A stretch of 64,000 nt of DNA from Nomia melanderi (Eukaryota; Arthropoda; Insecta; Hymenoptera; Halictidae): contig NC_135000.1 of NCBI RefSeq assembly GCF_051020985.1, positions 22,164,784 through 22,228,783 on the forward strand. Direction: 5' to 3'. The notes beneath the pieces were generated by a model, which saw only the letters and a program-made list of their open reading frames with translations, did no database searches and was not told the DNA's origin. The stretch's first letter is position 1; the number at the start of each line of letters is the position of its first letter. Position numbers and translations under genes: made by a program. Shown here one piece after another: positions 46,641-56,715 of the stretch.

Positions 46641-49419
46641 AATCGTGTAGGATTTTATCCCACCCATTTAAAATGGAAATATATCTTAATTCATTTATTT
46701 ATTGTAGATCCTTTTTATTGTAGATTAACGAATGAGAAAGTTTAGGTTTTTCAATGTTGATCGAAGACATTATTGTTACTAGTACTCCACAGATCTTTAT
46801 CTTAGTTACAGAAGATGAACATTTCTCGTGATTATCTGCTCGTTCAGCCCATTACGCGATAAATGACACTTTTTACTTACCTGCCACGATGGGAATCTTA
46901 ACTTTATCCCTTAATTATTACGAAGGTTCATCCAATTCGTTTTAATCCTACAAATTCTCCAATTCCGTTTTAAAATGTCGAAAATTTTTCTCGGTTTCCC
47001 ATGTCGTTCAACCACCGCGCGGAAGGTCGTTAGTCTTAATTGCTCGCTTTAATAAGGGACTAAGTTGCTTTCCTCTAGATTAACGAGGTTTAAATGATTG
47101 CCATTAATCCCCTGGACCCTCTTTATTCAACGTAGGAGGCAAGAGATACTTTTTCATCGCGAAGAATCTCTGGTATGTTAAAAAGATCAAACAATTCGAA
47201 GCTTGCTACCATTTAGTTTCACTATTAACCCTAAACAACACGGCATTACCCAACGAACACACTTCGAAATTGTTTTCTGTGCGAACATAAAAACTGTTAA
47301 ATATTCTCTTCCTATATCATTTCTTCGAATATATTCTTTTTATCTTATCCCCCAATTCACCAAGATTTTCTGAAAGAAAGTTCTTTCGCTTTAATCAAAT
47401 TCTATTTCAAATAATTTTCTATAGGTAGTCACAATGTAAAAACATTCTAGACTGTTAACCGTTAAATAATACAAATATAAAAAAATCACAGCGAATAATG
47501 CTAAGGGAAAATGCACAGCTGATTCTGTACACCGAAGCGCCAAATTCGACGGGATCATCGGCGAACGCAAAGAACAAGGCTGAAATTTCGGCGGTTTCCG
47601 ACGAGCCGTTCCGCCGATCGCCCATCGATCCCCGCCGATTAAACCCGCCGGGCAAGGCAGACGGATAACCTCGTGAAACCAAATGGAAAATTTTTAATCG
47701 ATATATCGGGACGAGACTTCGCGCGCGACACCGCTTCTCTATTTTCCCACCGTATCCTGGCGACTCCCAACTTTTTCATTTCTCGTTCCAGGAACACGCG
47801 GAGTAATTTCCCGCCGCGAAATGATAATGTCGGTTCGCTATTATCTTATGTTAATTCCGTTCGCTTGTTCAACTTCCTACCGGGCGCGATAGCTTCTTTG
47901 AATGACCGCTTCGGATCAGTTCTTTTCGGATTGGAGAATAGTTCCGTTGCATTGACGTTGTATTGCAAAATACTTAAATGCGAATTACATATATTGTATA
48001 CATATTCAAGCCATGTCCGTTAACGTAAATTCAATGAGAACACGAACGAAAAGGAAACAATATAAATATAGTTATTTATTGTGTATACTTGATATAAATA
48101 CATATTATACAATTTTCTACGACTGTGTAAATAGTGAAAATAATTTCTTATATAGATTTTATAGATGTATTCTTTGTAATAAAGGTATTTATGAAAATAT
48201 TTACGCTTGTGAATTAATAAAAATTGCATTGTTTCGAAGATCTTCTTTCAAGGGCTCTTTTCTCATAAATCAAAGTATAGTACTCACCGCAGTTCTATGC
48301 AGGAGTAAATTATCCCATTGAAAAGAAAACTGAAAAGTTAAAATTCTTAACAGTGGTCTCTCTTCGTCTTCTTTGCACTTGATAAATGTAATTAAATTCG
48401 TTTCGTCGGATACTTATCCAGAAAATTAGTTTCTAAATTTATTTTAGAAATTTTACCTTATAGTGTTATCACTGTGAAATAATATTATTATAAAATATTC
48501 TTACTACAAAACATTACTATAAAGTCATATTTTAAACCCATAATCCAATAAAGAATTATGTCACCCAAATTCAAGTGACACAGCGGTCAAAGTATTAAGG
48601 AAAATCCCGTTACGCGACGCGCTACGTGCAATATCGCGACCCTTGTTGATTGTCTATTGGCGGAGGACTTCGGCGTGATAAGTTCGTTTTCGGCTAGTTT
48701 AGCGAAACTTCGGTGAACGCGCGTCCGGAATAATTAAATAGATCTTGAACGAGAAGGCGAACGACTGTCCGTGGAACGGGAGACAATGGAGACCGTAAAT
48801 AAATGGCCCGCGGAATGTTCAATTCAATTAGTGTTTTTCTTAATGGGGCTACGCTCGCTGTCGCGGAGAGTGCACTAATTATTTGCCGCTGCGTGTAACG
48901 CCGGTGTCTCGGTTATTCAAATTGACTCAGGTAAGTGCTGTGAGAACGTGCGACCCGCTGATTCGATTGTCATCGCGATGCCTCTGTACATTATTGCGAT
49001 GAAACGAATCGCTCTGCTTCGACCAATTTTACGGAGAAACGATTTTTCTCATTGGGAAAACAATTATTTCGCGCCTGGTTTGCGCCCCGCGTTGCAATCT
49101 GATTGATTCGGAATATATGTAGGTATCTGCGACGATTAAATATTATAGGCACTTGATTCGATACGGTTTTAATTTTTTAAATGTTCCTGTACATTTTGTT
49201 GAATGAATTTTACGGAAAATTGTGAAATTACAATATCTGTAATTCTAATCTTCTTATATTTAACTAAATATCAACAGGAAAATAATTTTAACTCAAACGA
49301 TATAATACTTCCAGGAAAATGATTATCTCGCAGACTAACCTAACAAGTTTGATGTACAAAAAACAAAGATATACAATAGATATAGTAGATATACAACACT
49401 AGATTTACAGAACGCGTCC
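46641..49419. other. Unannotated; isolated family D right end at 48545-48598
   Basis: 48545-48598 ends CAGCGGTCAAAGTATTAA, matching 31253 over at least 40 bp (TTCAAGTGACACAGC against TTCAGATAACACGAC). No left partner is seen. The 102-codon plus frame at 48013-48321 lies in very AT-rich DNA with no known domain. GC-richer patches at 47500-47920 and 48600-49110. No gene supported. Confidence 0.45.
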
Positions 49420-49456
49420 ATTAGACGTAAGCTGATGCTCATTAGCATCATCTAAT
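49420..49456. other. Small hairpin
   Basis: TGATGCT (49433-49439) and AGCATCA (49444-49450) pair perfectly around CATT. ATTAGA (49420) and TCTAAT (49451) extend the stem across a one-sided bulge. It is too short for a typical miRNA precursor. Confidence 0.45.
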
Positions 49457-49990
49457 AAACGTCGATTCTGATTAATGCAATTACACGGACAAGTATCCGT
49501 CGTCTATTTCCAATCCTCCAATTTCCAAGATGGAAATGGAAGAACACGGATTCTTTTACGAGTAAAAGAATAAACTCTACAATAAATGTCTACAAACCCA
49601 GTAACAAACGAGATTCACGTTCCTCCGCGAGGTCGGCAAGAACCGAAATTCCGAAATTGATCTGGCCGGTCGAAGCGGGTGGTATTTACAAACGAGAACG
49701 ATAAATTCCGGGGAAGAAAATTCAGCAGGCGGGCAGGATGGTGTTTACCGCGGGCTGGGAGGAAATAATAAGATGTTTTCTTAGACAGTTCTGCCGGTCC
49801 TCGGATCGCGATTGGTTCTCGGTAATTGCGCGCCGTGGGGCCGAACCGGTGCGGTGGCGCTATTCAAACAGGAATCGAAGCGAAATCGGAACGAAACGAA
49901 ACGAGACCGGCGGCTCATTGTGGATTTTCGATTACCGGGGCCAATTATCGGCGCGGTCCACGCGGAGGACGCTGAGATCCGTTTGATGGA
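49457..49990. other. Unannotated; GC-richer from 49620
   Basis: No gene supported. Two overlapping plus frames (82 and 92 codons) lie in the GC-richer part. Confidence 0.45.
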
Positions 49991-50070
49991 ACACGCGTGT
50001 TCCCTCGCTGATTGTTTGTTTTTAATCGAGGCCCGTTCCTTTGGCTTGGTCCCGTTAAATAATGACGGTA
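49991..50070 (+). repeat. Duplicated ~80-bp motif, copy 1
   Basis: Runs from ACACGCGTGT through TTTTTAATCGAGGC to GGTCCCGTTAAATAATGACG and GTA. Copy 2 is at 50575-50652 with the same order and spacing. The right block CCGTTAAATAATGACGG is an imperfect dyad. Inferred to be a duplicated regulatory module or the remnant of a dispersed repeat. Confidence 0.75.
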
Positions 50071-50574
50071 TACAAAGCGTCCACCATTGATTGCACCTTT
50101 CCTTGGCTGAAGGCGGAATTTGAAGTTTCGAGACGTTTGAACTTGTAAGATCCGAGGTAAAGCAAGCTCAGTTAATTATTCTGTCTTGTAAGATATTTAA
50201 TAGAATAATGTTCAAAGATGTGAATACTGAAGTTTCGCCTTTTAATTTCATTCTGAGCATTTGATTTAATGATTTGTAAATATAACATAAATATTTAATT
50301 ATTTATCATCCGATGTAATGGTTCAGAATCATCCCTGACAAAAAGTATTCGTTCGAAGAAAGGGAACATACATTGCGAAGATTATTTTTTCGACTGAACG
50401 AATATTTGCATTAATTGCGAATGAAATAGGATGAAATAGTCATCTTTATTCTAAAAGAATGTTAATATAAGGACAAGTATTTTTTATTATTTATATACTA
50501 TATAATAAAAACATTTATAAATCGTACTTAAGAAAATCTTCCACGATTTCCAGGGGTTGGACAAATTTCCGACA
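50071..50574. other. AT-rich spacer between the two copies
   Basis: Nothing recognised. Confidence 0.5.
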
Positions 50575-50652
50575 ACACGCGTGTCGCGTCCCCTATTGTT
50601 TATTTTTAATCGAGGCTCTTTCTGCGCCCGGTCCCGTTAAATAATGACGGTA
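50575..50652 (+). repeat. Duplicated ~80-bp motif, copy 2
   Basis: Same modules as copy 1 in the same order, about 584 bp downstream: ACACGCGTGT, ATTTTTAATCGAGGC and GGTCCCGTTAAATAATGACG. The spacers between blocks are diverged while the blocks themselves are nearly unchanged, which suggests constraint. Confidence 0.75.
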
Positions 50653-51253
50653 TCAATCGTTCGCGAATGATCGCCGGACATCCCTCTTTTCTTCGGCGAA
50701 GATACCGGGTTGTTTACGTGGAGGGAAATAAATTAAGTTCAATCAGGGTCAATGGCTTTCGCGGCGGAACGATGAAAACAGGAATAAATAGAATTCCATT
50801 TCCTGTCCCGGGAGAGTTGATTAATGGAGGGGGCGGGGGGGATTTGACGGTAGCCAGAGGCGAGAGGGACTCGATAAAAATTCGTTTCGTTATTCGGCGA
50901 GAACGCGGCCGTGCGACGAGGCTTCTCTGCTAACCCCATAATGGCGAGTACGGGTCATTTGCGTGTTACCCGTTCCCTCTACTTTCAAATTCTTCTAATT
51001 GTACCACTGCGGGAACTGTAACATCGATGTTGTAATCTGATTCCCTTTCCACGTGCAAAGGAAGGTACCTGAAACAACTTCGTGGACGAACGGAACGCCA
51101 TTTTCTCTTGCGCGTAGAATACAAAAAGTAAATATTTATGAATATATAATAATTATACATATTTTTTAATATACATTAATGTAGAATAATATATATATAT
51201 ATATATAATAATTTATTTTCTAAACAGGAATTTAACAAAATATTTGCGTCATT
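50653..51253. other. Unannotated; (TA)n microsatellite at 51188-51210
   Basis: A G-run (GGAGGGGGCGGGGGGG) lies at about 50826-50841. (TA)n near 51190. No gene supported. Confidence 0.55.
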
Positions 51254-51480
51254 TTAACCATTTGCACTTATAAATTTTCCACTAGAAATATTCAACGTTT
51301 TCCGGTAAGATATAAACAACGTTATTTGAAACCAACCAATGAGAACACATACATAAATCAAGAAACAAAGCTGTTTTACTCCAATATTTCACATATCGGT
51401 GCATTATACACAGCTTAATATTATATATGATCTTATAATTTTATTTTAATTAATTTTAACTCTCGAGTGCAAAGGGTTAA
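51254..51480. mobile_element. TTAA-flanked MITE, family A (complete)
   Basis: A 227-bp element. The left end is TTAACCATTTGCACTTATAA. The right end, reverse complemented, is TTAACCCTTTGCACTCGAGA. The interior is closely parallel to 4075-4314, including ACTAGAAATATTCAACG and CAGCTTAATATTATATATGA. Confidence 0.75.
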
Positions 51481-53225
51481 ATTGATTAAGAATCTATTAC
51501 TATATAAGTATTCCTGTTTACCGTCCGTTTCCTTAAATTGAAGGATTCTCGCAGACAGCTTGACCTTCTTTTTTTCTTCCTCAACTCGTGAATAATTGAA
51601 GCGACTGAATATTTCAGCGTCCAAGAAACTTCCAAGAAATGCTTCAAGTAGAATTTCCGAAGCATGGGGAAGGAAAATCGGGAATAAGCATCGTTAATGC
51701 GTGTCACTCGGAATGCGTCGGAAATGATGCGCGCGTGTCGTTGCATTTAATAAATCGGCGAAGGGACGGCGACTCGGGGACAGTAAATAATTCCGAAGTT
51801 GGCGGATAAGAAGCCGTCTGGTCCGCGGGGCGACAGCGCAGCACCTCGTTTAAATGCAAAAGTCAATATGAAACGGGCAAGTGTCGTGGCGCTCCGACCG
51901 GCCAGGGCGAAATTAAAGTTTCCTCGACTACGTCGAAGTCTATTACCAGGCCTTTTTCTTCGTGTCCCGGGATCGCGCGTCGCCTTCGAACACCGTTCGC
52001 ATTGTAAAAAGTCGCTGGAAAGACGGGACGGAAGACGTAAACGGGAAGTATTAAGCCGGTGCCGCCGGAATATTCGAGTTCCCTCGGCGAAGTGAAATTA
52101 ACGCGAGCCTCCTTTCACTCCGCGAATAGTTAGCCAAGGAAAATATATTCGGCACGCCGCGATTAACGAACCTGCTGCTCGCGATGTATAAATTTGTGAT
52201 TTATTAAGCTCGCTGTAACTATCCGCTTGTTTCTTTTTAACGTTTTACGAAGGAATATTCTGAATAAATAAGTAAATACATTGAAAGACGGTAGAAACTT
52301 GTTGAAGAAAATTAGTCGTACGTAGGTTAAATGAAGTTTCAACTATTTACCTTACGATTCTTTCTGCATGTTGATTTTCGTAGGTCACGGTGGAAATAGA
52401 TTGGAAATAGCGAAGTTCTATAAAAATAGAAAGAAAGTTCTCGTTCAATTCAACGTGCCCACAGTTTTGACTAACGAATAAAAGATGAAAGGTCTGCCCA
52501 CCCGATTTTCATCAAGTTCTGCGCAAATACAAAAGTTCTATGTGCCTAGAACGAAAGTTCACGATCAAACGTGGAATCGCCAAGCCGCGCGACCAACGAC
52601 TGAACACGCCAAGCTGAAAAACTACGGCCGAAAGGAAGTAGAGAAAAAGGAAACATGGTCGATCGGTTCCGGTAATCGAAGGATTTCATGCTCCGCCGGA
52701 TTGCGCGGTTATAAAAATGTGGTCGGCGTTGCGCGGCCGTTTTCCGCGCTTACGCAAACATTCGCGGGTCGCCGCAGCTTCCGGTGCAGCTGATTATACA
52801 GGTCGGATCGATGGAAAGAGGACAGAGGAGGCGTACATAGGCGGAGGAAAATGCCGAGCGAGCAGCGCGGTACGAATAGTACTTACGTGCCGCTACCCTA
52901 GTGAAGCACCTATGGAATAAAAGCAAGAGGAAACAGAAAGAAAGACAGGAAGAGAGGAAAACGGAGAGAAAGATCAACGGGCGAGGTATGAATCGAGAAA
53001 GGAAGCACGCGGAAGTAATAATAACGGGAGTCGGAGGGCACAGGGAACTTAATAAATTATGGATATGAAACGCGATCGCTGACAGTGGGATATTTATACG
53101 ACAGAAATCAAGGGAGATGATACGCGCGGGGGTTGAAGGGGTGGCCGGGACAAACGAGCCGCGGTGTAACGTTACGCGAAAGGAAACAAACGCGGGGAGG
53201 GTCTCTTTGCTACGTACACGCGGGA
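51481..53225. other. Unannotated; GC-rich at 51700-52160 and 52480-53225
   Basis: Plus frames of 98 and 102 codons lie in GC-rich blocks. They are basic with no recognisable domain. From 52900 the plus strand becomes strongly purine-rich. No gene supported. Confidence 0.5.
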
Positions 53226-53262
53226 AAAGAGAAAGAGAGAGAGAGAGAGAGGGAGAGAAAGG
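53226..53262 (+). repeat. (GA)n tract
   Basis: An uninterrupted run of GA dinucleotides with flanking purines inside a purine-rich GC block (52900-53370). It is a possible GAGA-factor binding tract. The Arg/Glu-rich open frames over it are by-products. Confidence 0.8.
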
Positions 53263-54054
53263 ACTGGAGGTTAACGACAGGGAAGGAAGAGGCGGTCGGA
53301 CAGATAGGAGGAATAAATGAGAGCGGGAAAAAAGGCGGTAGAAAAGCGAGGCCGGGGGAGGGACGGCCGGCGGAGCATTTAATTAAAAACGAAGGGCGTG
53401 GGCCTCTCCGTGGACTTTCGCCGTGGCCTCTGGATGCATGTACGGGCGGGATACGGACGGAATTTATTTGCCGGCATGAAAGCGCGCCGATGGACGCTCT
53501 CCGCCGCTACCCTCGAATAAATGTCGGTGGACACTCGCTCGCTATCTGAAGTGGTGAAACGTAAACGAAACGTGTATATGTTCGGACAGCCGGGAAAAAA
53601 ATTCGTTTGATACGGATAGGGAGGATGATGCCAGGTGCAATCTCTCGATGGACGTGGGTTCGATGCTTTCTCGTTGCCACGGGGTTAAGGGTGATTAACT
53701 CTGCTTGTTGTCGGAGATGTTTTGGTTTAATACTTTGGTATGTGCCAGTCAGACGCAACTAAATTGAGTTATTGGAATTGAGTCGATTGAACGGTTGTTT
53801 GGGAATTGTTGTATGTTATGGGTAATGATAATAACGTGACTTTCTTCGTGATAAGTGTGCAATTTTGATAGTGTGATTGAATTATGGAGTGTGATATTAT
53901 ATTTTCGTTTTTGGTGATTATGTTTTGTGGAGGGTTTGATGGTTGTTGTTTTATAGCGAAGATAAATTGATGTTGCTGATTTGGTATTGTCGTTTTTATG
54001 GTGTAGTTATTGTCTAGTTATTTGAGGGGTACTAAATATATTTATTTGGTGTGA
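53263..54054. other. GC-rich block, then a G/T-rich, C-poor tract
   Basis: 53263-53540 is purine- and GC-rich. 53640-54050 is G/T-rich with few C on the plus strand, in a style similar to the 95-bp minisatellite at 18.3 kb, but I could not fix a period. No gene supported. Confidence 0.45.
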
Positions 54055-54115
54055 ATTTTGTTATTGTAATTGTTTTCAAGGAGTTTAGAGTTTATCGTAG
54101 CGATCAACGTGTTAT
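54055..54115. mobile_element. Family B MITE fragment (right end)
   Basis: The sequence TTGTAATTGTTTTCAAGGAG through ATCGTAGCGATCAACGTG to TTAT at 54112-54115 matches the right arm of 41139-41382. The left end is not found. Confidence 0.45.
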
Positions 54116-56445
54116 TTTTATTTAATTTTGACCTCTGGTTAATTATTCGGATGTTTTGTATCGGAATTCTATTATGAACGATATGACGATTATGTTGAGA
54201 AATTTTTAAAATGCAGCGGGACAAGCTTGCTATTAGGAAATTTGAAAATTTCTGATCGAAGATCGTACATCGTGAAACATGTACCTTCAGTTTCGAGGGA
54301 AGGTTTGAAGTTTTTGGTAGGAATTTATTGAGTGTACCCGCTGCGGGAAAACATTTGTCTAGTCTGCCTGAATAATAGTGAATATTTCTACTTGAATGTT
54401 AAAGGGCATTGTCAGCGACGTAGCATGATTTGTTTTTCAAGATAACACAATGTAAAATGATAGTTGCGAGATACTGAAACGAATGAAGAGAACACTGTGC
54501 CGTGATTAATGCTTCTCGCGAGTAGAAACTGAAAATGATAACCGGACGCAAATATCATCTGTGTTTTGAAATACTGCTCGAACCTGATATTTTCAGAAAC
54601 AAGCCTCGCGTAAAAAAACCGTTGCACATACATTCATTTTTCCAATATATTATTCCCGTGCAACATTCTCTGTAAACTTTTTCATAAATTCTGCAACACC
54701 ACACATATGTAAACTCAAACTAAAATACAAAAATGAAGATTCTCGTCATAGTTTTATAACGAAACGATATATCGAGTTCTACTTTATTAAAGAATTTCTA
54801 TAATTAATCCATTTCGATACAAGTCCACCGGCGTTTCGCAATATTATTGAAAAAGCAGACAAAGACTAGCAATAATCGTCTTATATAATTCACAATTAAC
54901 CACGATCTACACAATAACTAATATATAATACAATTAACTATAATCTCATACAAATTACAATCTACTATCAAATTTCAAAATATCCTTCACAAAATAAGAA
55001 CGCGATGAAATAAAAGTAAAAGTAAACAACCAAAACAGAGGTACGACAATGAAAGCGTGATTAGGTAACAAAAAGAAAAGCAAATAACGTAGCAGAGAAA
55101 ATCTAATTCTACATCGGCAGAAAGTACCGAAAACTTAGTCGAGAACTTTCAGCTTTTCAGCGACAACATTTCGGTCGAAGTGCAAGCCACGTTAATTATC
55201 CCAATGCAAGCTCATTACGCTATTGTTGCGAGAAATTTCTCCGGGAAATTCAGTTTTCTGGGAGCGTATAATACGCGAAGTTTAATTGCTCGCGCCGCCT
55301 TAATTACCGCATTTCTTTCAACACCCCTGAATGCTGTTTCTGTCGCCTAATATCGGCCGCCGCGCGGACAATAACAAGTCGCCCCCGTAACGAGAGCACA
55401 CGGAGAGTCTGTTTTGTTTCCGCGGACCATGCGCACCAGCCTGGACAATTCGTTACCTACTATACCGCCGCGGGGAATGCGTTTCTTCTCCCGACCTTAT
55501 GAATTATTCAATAATCGCGGAACATTATCTAATGTTTTGCGGTCGTGCGAATATAATTAGAGTTTCATTGCGTTTATCTGTAATTCAACTCTTTCATTCC
55601 GGATTTCCTCGCCGGGAAATGGAATTTAATTGAAGACCGATAGGGTGTTCGACAATATTGTTTATGTACATTACGCGCCGCGCATTATACATCAATAAAT
55701 AATTTAGGTGTTCGAGCTTAAAATGAGACACGTTGCATAATTGCGCATGGTAGTTGTCAGTGCTGAAAGAGTAAAACATTTATCTAGTTTAGCTTTTGAA
55801 TGAAACTGAAAATAGAATGTTCAACGTTCAGTGAAATATTAAATCTTAGAGAATTCTTATCTATGTATCGGATTTATTAATTTGATTCAAAATTAGTTAA
55901 TTTTATTTTATATAGTATATTCAAAGTTTCCATCGAAGCGATTTTGAAGAATGAAGGATGAAAATAACGAATGACACGGTTCACCTCGACGAAAGTGAAT
56001 ATAAAATTCAAATTTCCCGGCCGGAATGCAAATGTTGTTGAAACTGGCCTGTTAAAAAAGGAAAAGGCACGGTTTCACGGCGTACCGTAATTCCAAATTG
56101 AAATATAAATCCGGTGCAGGATATTTAACGGCGTATTAATGTCCCGCGCTGTCAGTGAAACGAGCATGGCGAAATATTTGTCCGTCGCTCGTTCAGCGTA
56201 TAAAAAAAAATACGCGGTTCAAATTTTCGTACGTGCATCGTTATAAAAGACAATAATTTCCATTCGTTTAACGTCACAAATAAATCCTTTATCCGTTGTA
56301 CTTCGCAGACAAATGTTCAAGCTTGCTGAAACGATTCTGTTTACCGTAGATATATCGATGACATTAACATTTATTTAATACATAAACAGACACGAGATTA
56401 GAGAATTTATTGCCCGAACGTTTTATACTTCACCAAGTGACGATA
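54116..56445. other. Unannotated; GC-richer at 55140-55680
   Basis: 54660-55130 is A/C-rich and G-poor on the plus strand. No gene supported. Confidence 0.5.
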
Positions 56446-56715
56446 CAAGTAGTGCAAGAAGGAAAGTCGGTCGGTGTATCGCCTGACCGTACACTGTCCA
56501 GTACTACTTATTTTCGTAAAAATTGCTTCCCAAGGAAACGGAGATTTTATTGTTACCTAAAGAAAGACGTTTGCTTAAAAACAAACAGTGCAAAAAGAAA
56601 AGTCAGTATCTGTGAGGTCTGACCAAAACTATCCAATACTACTTATATCGGTAAAAACTCTATCTTCACGAAAAGATGCATTGTTCCTTACTTTTAGAAA
56701 GAATACAATACTGTT
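56446..56715. repeat. Two-copy tandem duplication, 135-bp unit
   Basis: Copies start at 56446 and 56581. Paired landmarks at exactly 135 bp are GTGCAAGAAGGAAAGTC with GTGCAAAAAGAAAAGTC, and CCAGTACTACTTATTTTCG with CCAATACTACTTATATCGG. Moderately diverged, so old. Confidence 0.75.

Noticed and set aside
48013..48321. 102-codon plus frame in very AT-rich DNA
   Set aside because: No recognised domain. Tyr/Ile/Asn/Lys composition is what AT-rich DNA gives by chance, and the opposite strand is also open for 69 codons.
49420..49456. microRNA precursor
   Set aside because: The stem is only 7 bp plus a short bulged extension. It matches none of the conserved insect miRNAs I scanned for by eye.
53650..53680. 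GGTTCGAT resembling a tRNA B-box
   Set aside because: No A-box at the right distance and no acceptor stem pairing could be seen. No tRNA is called in the window.
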